This document shows, in pieces, positions 35,869 to 45,708 of a stretch of 64,000 nt of DNA. How positions within the stretch are numbered: position 1 is the stretch's first letter; each line of letters opens with the position of its first letter. Location: assembly GCA_963966185.1 (NCBI GenBank), contig CAWZYM010000115.1:67001-131000 (forward strand), read 5' to 3'. A model generated the notes under the pieces. That model was not told the origin of the DNA, searched no databases, and worked only from the letters and a program-made list of their open reading frames with translations. A program made the position numbers and the translations under genes. The stretch comes from Rhabditoides inermis. Its lineage: Eukaryota; Nematoda; Chromadorea; Rhabditida; Rhabditidae.

Positions 35869-36548
35869 GAAAGAAGGGTGGATTGTAGTAGTTTTGCATA
35901 CCACTGCCGAAAGCTAACTTTCTCTGATTTACCCAAGAACGCGCGAGAAAACAACTATAGCTTGCGCCAGAGCGATAGTTTTCGATCTACCTCGCTTGCA
36001 GTTCGAAATACGGTGCCATAACCGTTTGCCTCTCTTGTTTTGCGCGCTATTGCCGAGAGCTGACTCCCCGTCTTCCTCTGATCTACCCCACCGCGCGCAA
36101 CTTATTGCGAGCACAGAACTATATAGTGAAGAACCGACCCTCGAACTCGACTGGAATGCCGGTCTGCTTGAAGATGTCCTGCACGATGTAGATCAGCTCC
36201 GGTCCGACGCCGTCTCCCGGGATCGTCGTCACCTGAAAGTCAGAAGTCGTGCTCTGTCTGCTAGCGGTTGTCTATTGACTACTGCGATGTTGCGACTTGC
36301 GGCGAAAATCCGGGCAAGCGCTTGATTTTCTGTATATTCGAGTTACCTCGCCTTTACTCCTTTATTTTTTTATTTTTTAATGTAATCCCTGTTTCACGTG
36401 ACGTCATTAATTCGCACAATCTTATTTCAGCTCATCATAAAATCATCAACTACGACTTGTTATCGGTGGCGTTCGCATGTGTTCCGCAGTCGTGCGATAT
36501 ACCCGGATCAAATATCAGTTCCTCTCTCTCACAATGTAATGATCTCTC

Positions 36549-36604
<56 letters not shown>

Positions 36605-36818
36605 TCTTTCTTTCTTTCTCACCACATGACAGAACAGTGTTTGCTTAATGATGTGGTGGACAGTTCTCTTTCTATCACCTCACTCTTTCACGTTTGCACG
36701 AAATTATCAAACAAAAACGTAAACAGTGTAGTCTTCGGTCTCACCTTGAGCTTCTGCGCGATCTCGGTCGGCTTAGCGGCGGCGGTGACGAAAGAACGGT
36801 CCTGAGAGGGAGAGGGAG

Positions 36819-36870
<52 letters not shown>

Positions 36871-36991
36871 GGAGAAAAAACACGTTTGTAACTCAAATTT
36901 CGTCTGAACTATGGTAAAAGTAGCAGCCCTCACATTCAGGTGATGATGAAGGGAGAAAAATATGTAAAGAGGGGGAGAGGGAGGAGAGAGT

Positions 36992-37027
<36 letters not shown>

Positions 37028-37100
37028 CCCTCACCTGTCCGGCGGCAGCAGCCAGTCGCGGCGCCGCGCGCACCACCGAACCCACCTGGCGGGAAAGCAT
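33063..37100 (-). CDS. idhb-1: NAD-dependent isocitrate dehydrogenase, beta subunit, mitochondrial
   Basis: Fourteen exons, 5' to 3': 37035-37100, 36745-36801, 36139-36232, 35554-35645, 35168-35275, 34872-34977, 34730-34824, 34620-34688, 34397-34462, 34004-34080, 33661-33762, 33461-33554, 33304-33353, 33063-33117, about 376 aa. The first 22 residues ([20 protein letters not shown]) are basic and lack acids, as in mitochondrial presequences. Family motifs: [58 protein letters not shown] and [15 protein letters not shown] with Asn where the catalytic alpha subunit has Asp, and MKLGDG, identify the regulatory beta type rather than alpha or gamma. It works in the TCA cycle with alpha and gamma subunits in the matrix. 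CTCAG directly precedes the ATG. Introns carry large GA/CT tracts and an inverted-repeat pair. Confidence 0.95.
33405..33452. repeat. (GA)n tract
   Basis: Lies in an IDH intron directly before the donor end of the exon 33461-33554; on the gene strand it is CT. Confidence 0.95.
34098..34268 (+). repeat. IDH-intron inverted repeat, arm 1
   Basis: About 170 bp (TTGCGCGCGGTGGGGTAGAT ... CTCTGGCGCAGG) recurs as its reverse complement at 35950-36125. A shorter partial copy with GCGAAACAAGAGAGGCAGACGG lies near 33908-33935. Confidence 0.85.
34479..34618. repeat. CT tract
   Basis: Long CT repeat filling most of one IDH intron. Confidence 0.95.
35041..35162. repeat. GA tract
   Basis: GA-rich repeat in an IDH intron, ending just outside the donor of exon 35168-35275. 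Confidence 0.95.
35826..35866. repeat. (GA)n tract
   Basis: Simple repeat in an IDH intron. Confidence 0.95.
35950..36125 (-). repeat. IDH-intron inverted repeat, arm 2
   Basis: Reverse complement of 34098-34268 with few mismatches; the two arms bracket six IDH exons. Confidence 0.85.
36541..36606. repeat. (CT)n tract
   Basis: Simple repeat in an IDH intron. Confidence 0.95.
36816..37025. repeat. Two GA tracts in first IDH intron
   Basis: GA at 36816-36868 and 36997-37025. On the gene strand these are CT tracts, one starting right after the first donor. Confidence 0.9.
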
Positions 37101-37189
37101 CTGAGAGAAAAAAAGTCATATAATTGAATTTATAATTTTTAAAAATCTAAGACACATAACCGCGAGACAAATAACTGGTGAACAGCGAG

Positions 37190-37246
<57 letters not shown>

Positions 37247-38461
37247 TAGGAAGGAGAGAGGGAGGGTTTCCGCATCATAACATTTCAAGGAAGTCTAGTG
37301 TGTTATTTTGTCAACTCTCGAAACTGAAGAACGGAAGAGACAAAACAAACGAGAAGTGCGCTGGAAATATAGCTATCTGCTCTTTTCGAAGCGCATTCGA
37401 AAATTTGCAATGCTGAAGTATCAAGTGGACAACACTGAGTAGAGTTTGAATTGAATTGAATTTATTGCAGTAATAATCTGCGTCGCACATCAATAATCAA
37501 CGTTTAAACCCAAAGAAAAAGAGGGTATCGCCTAAAGCACGTGTTATCGTAGATAGAGGAATAGGATCATCCCGCCCGGAGGGGAGCGGAGGAAACCTTG
37601 CTACATAGCGAGGCGAGCACAAGGCAAAACCATTCATATCATAACAAATCGCATGTGAATGCGTGGATATTATGGGTGAAATGCGATGATACGCATTGAT
37701 TACTGCCTCCGGGGCTGGCAGTGAGAGCAGTGAGAGCATGAATCGATAAGAAGTGATAGGAGGCGAATGAACGGGGAGGAGAGAGCGGTCAGCTATATCC
37801 GATAAGATCACCTGGCTAGATTCTATCGGGCAACGCACTTTGATCCTATCAGAGAACACATCACCCAATCACCCAATCACCGTATATGGCAATCGATAAG
37901 GAACCGCTATTATCAGGAGTGTGGACTATCGACTAGAAGCGATTCGATCAATAACCTATGAGCAAACCAGTAGAGTGGCATGCGAAGATTGGAAGAGAGA
38001 GTGGCATGTCCGTTCTTTCTATCGTTCTCCAATCTCGCTCTCTCCCATTCTCACTCTCTCACTCTCATCTCTCTCTCTCACCACTCTTCCTTCCGCCCAC
38101 CCCACATCAATTTTCTCTCTCTCATACCCACCAAAACTCATGATCAAAACAACAACTGGCGGTGATCGATAGGCTATCAGGCGTGTCGCGGTGGGACCCA
38201 GGTCTGCGCGAACTGTGCGGTTGACCATGACCCGGCTTGTATTTGTGCGAGGGTGGTTTGTGAATTGCAGCGCGCTCGCTGTTCAATCTCTCACACCGTC
38301 CATATGTCTCACCACTCTTTCTCTCTCTCTCCCTCTCTCTCTCTATCCCACCCCTCTCTCCCCTCACCTAACAATCCCAGTGTCGCCGTGGTAATATATC
38401 GCTCCACCTGCGTTATACGGTTTTACCATTTGTACTCGCGTGCTAGCATACTAGTATAACC
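37101..38461. other. Divergent intergenic region, IDH and AIG1 gene 1
   Basis: Shared upstream region of two head-to-head genes. Contains a GA tract (37193-37243), a TTGAATTGAATTGAATTTATT-type tail (about 37446-37466) that may mark a reverse-oriented retroposon fragment running to about 37870, and CT-rich sequence near 38030-38130 and 38320-38345. No gene recognised. Confidence 0.5.
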
Positions 38462-39552
38462 ATGCTCAAGCAATCCTTCCACGTCTTGTCCATTGCTCTT
38501 TTTGTTTACTGCATTTTGGAGGACCATGTCGACACGAAACTACATCGCTATTTGCCCATCAAATACGTCTATCCGTCGATATTTGGGCTGTTGCCGCACT
38601 ATTCCATGGTATTGTTTTTTTTGGTTTTTTTTGTGACTTCCGAAACACGACCAGGCTGTGGTTTCAAGGCGTTGAAGAGGATTTATTGATGTATAATCGA
38701 TTTCAGCTAGTCCAATGCGTCTACCACTCGGTCGCACTGACTCCGTTCCTCTCGCCCCAGATAGTCCACACTGTGGCGACCGCTTCCAATACTATTGCAG
38801 TGGTGAGTGCTTGAAAAAGATAACAGCTAAAATACCGGGCAATCTCCTCAAAACTCTGTTTGCAACTGTTTTTGACAATGCAGCCACAAATGCACGACAA
38901 TGCAGCCACAAATGCAGCCACTTTTGAACTCTATAGTACCGGCCCGTCTCCAAAAAAAAACCTCGAAATTGACTTCGAATAGCCTGAAACACAATCAAGT
39001 TTGAAAATACCGACCACACCTTCAGGCTTCGTCCACCCTCTACATACTCACGAAGACGGCGCTCGTCACCGACCTAATACTCGGAGACTACATCCACCGA
39101 CTCGGAGGAGCGTCCATGTTCATTGTGGTAGAAATCAAAATCAAAACATTCAGCTCAAATCTAGTAGCACATGTCGTGGTTTACGGTAGGGTTGAATGCA
39201 TGTCATTGTGATACTTCTCATTCTCACACTCGTCTCGCAAAAACAACTAGCATTCCGAAGATGCTATCAGTCTATTAGAAAGTCTTTGGTTCCGGGGGCA
39301 GTTGATCGAAGAGACTGATTGTTACTGTAAGCCTCAGCCTAGACTTGGACATGGATCATTTTCAGTGCCTCTACCCGCTCCTTTCTGTCGTACTCGACTC
39401 GTGTCTCTACAACCACGACCCCGGCAGAAGGAGTAACAGGGCGCTGAAGGTGGTGCTGGCTATACTGGTGCTGCATCTACTGGGGTGAGAACGGCACGTT
39501 ATTCTAATGTAGCGGTCACTCTCCTCGAAGCGTTTCGAAGGGAACTGCTTCA

Positions 39553-39601
<49 letters not shown>

Positions 39602-39786
39602 TCAGGGTGCACTACATCCAGCAAGCCGTGGACAAGACTCCGTATCCGATCCTGGATGAGATGCCGCCGTTCCTGCGCAACCTGCTCTTCGCCCCCTTCA
39701 TCATCCTCGTCTACCTATCATTCATGCTGGTCGTGTGCATACACAAAACCGCCTGGCAGGCATTCATGAGTGTCGATGAACAGTGA
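38462..39786 (+). CDS. AIG1/ADTRP-family membrane protein 1, predicted pseudoenzyme
   Basis: Five exons (38462-38608, 38707-38802, 39026-39127, 39366-39484, 39606-39786) give 214 aa with about six hydrophobic segments. It shares with the next two genes the intron before LVQ/YLQ/ILI, the intron before CLYP/HTLP, and the motif YPILDEMPPFLRNLLF (YPILGMLPLPARALF in gene 2). AIG1 and ADTRP are membrane threonine hydrolases of branched fatty-acid esters (FAHFA) using one Thr and one His. Anchored on the shared introns, the Thr (WLTLID in gene 2) is Pro here (LLPHYS) and the His (HTLP) is Cys (CLYP). So hydrolase activity is unlikely; a regulatory or structural role, or decay, is possible. No stop or frameshift is present. 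Confidence 0.8.
39558..39598. repeat. (GA)n tract
   Basis: Lies just before the acceptor of the last exon of AIG1 gene 1, where a pyrimidine tract would be expected. Confidence 0.95.
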
Positions 39787-40212
39787 TCTTCCGAAGCTCT
39801 TGCAAATTTTCAATAATAGCAATTTTTATGTGAGAGTTTTTTTTAATCGTTTCCTTCTTGGTGCATTGTACATACACGTTCCCACGTTCCTTAACATAAA
39901 TCGATCGTCTTATCTTATCTCCCTCTTTCTCTCACTGCATGACATTGTTGTATGCCGCACTTTGTTGTTCACAACGTGTTCGTCTATTTTGGTGCGTTGT
40001 GCCTCTTATTTTATCGCACTGTCTTGTGGTGATTGGTCGTGTTTCATATTTTGTCTCTCCCACTTCCCTCCTCCTTTTTCTCTTCCATCTCTTTATTTAT
40101 TCTTCCTCCCTATCTCCTTATCCCTTCCTCGTTCCGTGGTACTGTGGTTGGTCAAGTCTCGAGTGATGTTCATGTATTCTAATGCGCGCAAATTCAAATG
40201 ACTCGTTTTTAG
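39787..40212 (+). other. Spacer between AIG1 genes 1 and 2
   Basis: Pyrimidine-rich, 426 nt, ending TTTTTAG directly at the next ATG. No AATAAA seen after gene 1. A TGTACATA (Pumilio-type) lies at 39867-39874. Layout would allow polycistronic transcription with trans-splicing, but the gap is longer than a typical worm operon spacer. Confidence 0.45.
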
Positions 40213-40322
40213 ATGAACCCTAAGCAGATCTTTCATCTGTTCTGCTTCGGCGTCTATGCCTACGTGTGCTGGTGGGACTACCTCATCGTCAATCCCAAGG
40301 TAGAGAGAGAGAGGGGAGAAAG

Positions 40323-40390
<68 letters not shown>

Positions 40391-42854
40391 AAGAGAGAGC
40401 GAGAAAGAGAGAGAGAGAGAGAACACTTTCAGTTCCTCCCCATTCCCGGCAACTACTTCTCGAAATTCGTGTGGCTCACTCTGATTGATCTGGTAAGTTA
40501 GATCGTTAGATACGTTTCACAAGCTACGTTTCAGTACCTCCAAACGTTCTACCATCTCTATGGCATCTACGCGGGAGGGCAGAAAAAGAACACGTGAGTT
40601 TTCCATGTATCCTATTTGGTGGGTTGGGTCAGAAAAAGAAGAAGAAGAAGTCAGTTTGTCGCGGCATTCACCCTATTCGAGCTGCCAGTGAAAAATATTG
40701 AAGTACTGTTGCTCTGACGCAGGATATAAGATTTCCGTGCTTCGAATTGGAATTAAATATAAAAAATTTAGAACCTTCCACTTCATCGCGCGATCGCTGG
40801 TCGGACCGATTGGAATGGTGGGTCAGGGAAAGTGTCGAAAGGGAGAGGGAAAGGGGGAAGAGAGGGGGGAGAGAGAGAGAGAGGAGAGAGGGGGAGAGAG
40901 AGGAAGGGAGAGAGAGGAAAAGAGAGAGAGGGAAAGAGAGGGAGGAAGAGAGAGAGGTAGGGAGAGAGAGGGAGAGGGGGAGGGAGAGAGAAGAAGAGAG
41001 AGAGAGAGAGAGAGAGAAAGAGATCCTTGCAGGCCGTTGTCATTCTGTTCTGGGCGCTCTTCCTCGCCAACCCCGACTTCCTGCTGGCCGACGAGAACGC
41101 CAAGAGGATCATCGCCATCCGGTGGTACAACCACGGACTGGTGAGCGGGGGGGGGGGGGGCGTCGTGGGTGGTCCGGATATGTGATACGCTTCGTAGATT
41201 GATATGTTTCATGAGTGGTCCAGATATGGACTGTCAATCAAAACAGTGTGACGATAAAGCCGGAATCATATGCAAGTGGTACAGCCACGGACTGGTGGAT
41301 AGGCTTCGTGGGTGGTCCGGATGTATTATCTGCTTCGTTGGTGGTGATTTAGACTGTCGATGGTTCCCATTCGTAACTTATGAGTGTGTTAAATGGTACT
41401 ACCACGGACTGGTGGGAGTGGGTGGTCCTGATATGTGACAGGCTTTGTGTGTAGTCCGGGTATGGACTGTCAATTTGTGGGTAGAGGTCGACTCGTGGGT
41501 GGTCCGAATTGTCGATTGTTTCAGCTGTATCCCTGTATCTTGTTGGCGCAGTAGCATTTCATGACTGGCATATTTTCTTGTGGTTGGCTTCTTGGTGCTT
41601 GGGTGGTCCGAATTTCGATTCAAAATATCATTTCAAGATTTATAGGAGATGGTTTCACTACAATATTAAGATTTCCGTAAGTGAAACAGGCCGCAACTTT
41701 ACAAATCCAGTCTAGAATAGGACAATCATGATTTTTCGCTTCTCTATTTTCAACTGATCCTTCCAGCACACCCTCCCCATGCTGACCGTCCTGCTCGATC
41801 TGCTGGTGTGGAACCACGGACAGCCGGCCAAGGACAGCGTCGTCAAGGCCATGGCCGCATTCTCCGTGCTCTACATCATCGAGTACGCCTCTCCTCTCTC
41901 CTCTCTCCTCTCTCCTCTCTCCTCTCTCCTCTCTCCTCTCTCCTCTCTCCTCTCTCCTCTCTCCTCTCTCCTCTCTCCTCTCTCCTCTCTCCTCTCTCCT
42001 CTCTTCTCTCTCCTCTCTCTCTCAGTAGGAGGTGCAACTTCAATCAAATCTTCAGCATCCACTTTGTGCACCACCACTCGGGCTTCTGGGCGTACCCCAT
42101 TCTCGGAATGCTGCCGCTGCCGGCGCGCGCTCTCTTCATCGTCGCCGCGGTCGGCGTCATCTATGCCAACTTTGGTGAGTCGTACCAATCAATCAATCAA
42201 TCAATCAATAATTTATCCGGAGTCCACGGCTTCATTCTTCGTCGTGAGTGGTGTACGGCCGAAATATACTTTGAAGATGACGCTTGACGCTGTTTTCATA
42301 TCTCGTGTGAAATAGGGGGTGCGACGAAGACGCGCGCTTGCGTTGACGCGCCTGTCCACGCTTGCCTGTGGGTGACGCCGGCGTCAAGGTATTGGCAAGT
42401 CTGCGAGTTCGCTCTTAGCCAAGCGCAACGCGGCCGCAGTGCGCGCATGGTGTGTCTGACCGTTGCGATTGACTTCCTGGTTGCTTTATGGTAAAAATAG
42501 AATAACATTACCTGTGCTAGATACCGTATCATCATTCGCCCTCGGCGTGCTGCAGAATTGATTGATTTTCCTGATGCGTGAAGAGTCGCGTGGTTCCTTA
42601 TTTGTTTCGTTTTTGCACAATGGGATGGAGAGATAGTAAAAAAAAGGCCCTTTGATTCGCTTTGGAAACACGCTGTTTGTTTGGTCTGCTCGTGTTTACT
42701 TTGTCTGCACTTTCTCTCCGTCTATGGATTTGCGTACACCAACAGTAAATAGAAAGTTTTTGAAATGATTTTTTTGATTATATAATTCTTTTTTTCAGTT
42801 CTACTCACTTTCGTGCACAAAATGTGGCACGGAGCGAAGGTGAAGAGCAAGTGA
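40213..42854 (+). CDS. AIG1/ADTRP-family hydrolase 2
   Basis: Eight exons (40213-40299, 40433-40492, 40535-40593, 40772-40817, 41033-41140, 41767-41882, 42026-42174, 42799-42854) encode 226 aa. Several hydrophobic segments are present. The catalytic pair of the family is kept: Thr in FVWLTLIDL and His in the HTLPMLTVLLD that follows the intron at 41141. Other family marks are RSLVGPIGM, FVHHHSGFWAYPIL and the C-terminal VHKMWHG. Expected activity: hydrolysis of fatty-acid esters of hydroxy fatty acids in ER or plasma membrane. The C-terminus KVKSK fits a KxKxx retrieval signal. TTTTTAG abuts the ATG; AATAAA at 43176. The intron 41141-41766 is built partly from copies of the preceding exon's end. 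Confidence 0.88.
40301..40424. repeat. GA tract filling an intron
   Basis: First intron of AIG1 gene 2 (40300-40432) is almost entirely GA/GAAA repeat apart from the terminal AACACTTTCAG. Confidence 0.95.
40845..41024. repeat. GA/GGA purine tract
   Basis: About 180 bp of purine repeat between donor 40818 and acceptor 41032. Confidence 0.95.
41109..41520 (+). repeat. Tandem copies of exon end plus 5' splice site (AIG1 gene 2)
   Basis: The exon end GTGGTACAACCACGGACTG|GTG at about 41122-41143 recurs as GTGGTACAGCCACGGACTGGTG (about 41277) and ATGGTACTACCACGGACTGGTG (about 41393). Copy 2 extends further upstream into exon-like sequence (DDKAGIICKWYSHGL against DENAKRIIAIRWYNHGL). Between them GTGGGTGGTCCGGATATG-type blocks alternate. 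Each copy ends in a GT. Confidence 0.85.
41887..42025. repeat. (CTCTCCT)n array abutting a 3' splice site
   Basis: About 14-16 units of a 7-bp pyrimidine repeat make up essentially the whole intron 41883-42025, right up to the acceptor CTCAG. Confidence 0.95.
42186..42260 (-). repeat. ATTG-tailed dispersed repeat fragment
   Basis: On the minus strand it reads ...GGATAAATTATTGATTGATTGATTG, like the ends at 14990 and 63478. Short fragment only. Confidence 0.4.
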
Positions 42855-43426
42855 AGTGAGTTATTCTCCCTCTCCCTCCCTCCCTCTCTCTCTCTTCGTC
42901 TCTCTCTTTGTCTCTCTCTCTCTCTCTCTCCGTCTCTCTCTCCGTCTCTCTCTCCGTCTCCCTCCCTCTCTCTCTCCTTCCGTCTTCCTCTCTCTCCGTC
43001 TCTCTCTCTCTCCGTCTCTCTCTCCGTCTCTCTCTCTCTCTCTCTCCGTCTCTCTCTCTCCCTCCCTCCCTCCCTCTCATCCTCATATTTCAGTATCTCC
43101 GATCTACCACACACCTCCCGCCCTCACTTACCTGCCGCCTTGTTAGCTGGATTGCTCAATGCATACGGATACATGAATAAAGTTGTTTGACAAGCGTGTT
43201 CCTTCTTGATTGCTGTCCCATCCGTTGCCTAGTGCGCGGTGCATGCCTACCCCTACCCTTTCCTTTGTGATTGTGCGTGTGTGTGGTGTGTGTATCTAAC
43301 ATTGATAGTATAGTATAGCCCCTAACAATAGTCATCTAGTGCCATTAGTGCTACTGTGCTACACTTTGGCAAGACGACTTTGACAGGACACGGTAGCCAA
43401 TAATTTGCCAGCAAGTGTGTTTCAGC
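42855..43426 (+). other. Spacer between AIG1 genes 2 and 3
   Basis: CT repeats with CCGTCTCTCT sub-units at about 42865-43078, polyadenylation signal AATAAA at 43176-43181, and TTTCAG one base before the next ATG. Confidence 0.6.
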
Positions 43427-45023
43427 ATGGGCTACATGAGCTTCGCGCCGTTCGTCTATCTGGCCTTCTCTCTGGTGTGGTGCAGTTCGGTCTACTACGA
43501 TGTGCAGTACCAGCCGAGATTGGGACACGACTGGTACATCTACAAACTCGTCATGCTCACGAACATCGACTTTGTGAGTGTGTGAATGATCGTTTTTTAC
43601 ACTAGTAGAAAAAATACAGAAAATGTTCATAACGTTCTGCCAAAAATAAAAACAGACAATAAAATGAGACTATTCAGATCCTGATTACCGTGTATTCGCT
43701 GCTAGCTCTTGCTGGGTCTCTCGGATGTGGAAAGGCTCAGAAGGCTGCCGACTACTGCCACTACACCAGTGTCGTGCCCGTAGCTCTGGTGAGTATGTAT
43801 GTATTAGATTCAATAACTCGCAGAGGCTGAATAGGGATTTCAGAATAACAGTAATACATCTCGACTTTTCGTGGGAGAGGTGTGCTTGATAGTCTATTCT
43901 ACCTCTATTCTAACATTCTAACGACTGAACGCACTGAAAGTACATTCTTATGGGCCAGTATAGCTATTCTTATGGGTCAGAAGTCAGAATCCATTCGGTC
44001 ACGTCATGATGAAAAGAGAAGAATGGGGTGATGAGAGAGACTGAAGGCTTTCAGACGACGTGCGCGCTGTTCTGGGGTCTGTACGCGGCCGACCCGCAGC
44101 TGGTGATGCCCGACTGGGTCGCCGCCCTCATACCGCAGTGGCTCAACCAGGTGCGACGATTCCCTAGATGTCTAGAGCTAGTGCCTCAAACGGGTTCGAC
44201 TGTCATAATTCACTTGTAAACCCTAGTGGACAGATCCAAACCTATTCATAATTCACAAAATTTTCCTGACAGATGTCTAGAAACAATCAGGTCAGACAGC
44301 GAAGTTTATAATTCTCATGTAAAACAATTCCCTAGTCGATGTCTAGAGATAGTGGCTCAATTAGGTGGGACAGAGGAATTCATAATTCACTTGTGAAATA
44401 ATTCCCAAGTTGACAGAGGTCTAGAGAGTATGGCTCAATCAGGTGGGACATTCACATTCATAATTCACAAAATTTTCCTAGTTGACAGATGACTAGAGGT
44501 AGTGGCTCAACCAGGTGGGACAGCAAAAATCATAATTCACTTGTAGAAAAATCTCCCAAGTCCAAGTTGAAAGATGCCTAGAAACAGTGGCTCAACCAGG
44601 TGGTACAATCATGATTCATTTGTAGGAAAAATTTCCCTAGTTGACAGATGATAGTGGCTCAACCCAGTGGGACATTCATAATTCATATTCACTTGTAAAG
44701 CATTTCCCTAGTGGACAGATGTCTAGAGAAAGTGATCAACCAGGTGAGACACATACATTCACTTGTGAAAATGTACCTGATTAGCTGACAAATGGAAGGC
44801 ATACGCATAAGGAGAGGTCGACGATTATGTATGTATCGCAAAGCCGCTTTAGGATACAAAAGACAAAAATTCTTAGTTTGATCTTTACAGGTGACGCACA
44901 CCCTTCCCGTTATCTACATAGTCGTGGATTCTTGGCTCACACAGAGACAGGCTCCGTCGGTCAGACAACAGGCGGTGATGAGTGCCCTGCTGGTGGCGGT
45001 GTACTTTGTCGTGTGAGTCTCTC

Positions 45024-45080
<57 letters not shown>

Positions 45081-45708
45081 ATCTTATCGTTCTTCCCTCT
45101 CTTGTTATCCAGTTGTTTCAGTAGTTTGGGTGAGTCTCTTTAGATCGAAACTACCCTTTTTCTAATGGAACATCGAGTAGCGTCTTCTCCCACTCTTTTT
45201 GCCACCGCCGAATTTTCGAGACACCTGATCGCGCTGATTCGACGGTGAACGCGAGATGTAATTCGGTGTGTGTAAAATGTGATCGAACTATGTAGAAAAG
45301 ACAGGAACTACTACGCGATCATTGGAAATGGCGAACGGGATGGCAAAAGTGTGACAAATCAAGTTGAACATATCAAACGAGTGATGTATGTTACGTGTCA
45401 TGATCATGTTTGCGATTAATTCCGAATAAATATGTGATATGAATATCAAATACACATTTCAGCATCTTCGCTGTGCGCCATTTTGATGGCTACTGGCTGT
45501 ATCCGGTTCTGGAGCTGCTCACTCCTCAGCTCTGGATCGCGGCGTTCGCGGGCGCGGTCGTCGGCTATTTCGCCCTCGTCCGACTCGCAGTCACGATGAA
45601 TGGCCTTTTCTGGCGAAACAATGGTAAAGATAGTATAGATAGTGTAATAGTCCGCGCTAACGTGTCTTATCTCCAGGAGGCGGCAAGCGGCAGAAGAAGC
45701 GCGTGTGA
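43427..45708 (+). CDS. AIG1/ADTRP-family hydrolase 3
   Basis: Six exons (43427-43573, 43678-43788, 44055-44150, 44891-45012, 45463-45623, 45677-45708) encode 222 aa. The catalytic Thr (VMLTNIDF) and His (VTHTLPVIYIVVD) are kept, as are the RHFDGYWLYPVLELL block and the membrane-segment pattern of the family. The C-terminus ends KKRV, a KKxx-type ER retrieval signal. Expected role: FAHFA-type lipid hydrolase, ER-resident. The intron before the His codon (44151-44890) is filled with tandem copies of the end of the preceding exon. TTTCAG is one base from the ATG; AATAAA at 46007. Confidence 0.87.
44131..44760 (+). repeat. Tandem copies of exon end plus 5' splice site (AIG1 gene 3)
   Basis: The exon end AGTGGCTCAACCAG|GTG (about 44139-44153) recurs in about seven more or less decayed copies (for example near 44350, 44428, 44501, 44586, 44653, 44735), each in a unit of roughly 70-85 bp with ATTCATAATTCACTTGT, TTTCCCTAGT and GACAGATGTCTAGAG blocks. 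Many copies keep the GTGGGAC/GTGAGAC that would serve as a 5' splice site. Confidence 0.88.
45015..45076. repeat. (CT)n tract
   Basis: Directly after the donor at 45013 in AIG1 gene 3. Confidence 0.95.

Noticed and set aside
38462..42854. AIG1 genes 1 and 2 as one fused gene
   Set aside because: Gene 1 has its own in-frame stop after a complete set of family segments, and gene 2 starts with its own Met next to a splice acceptor.
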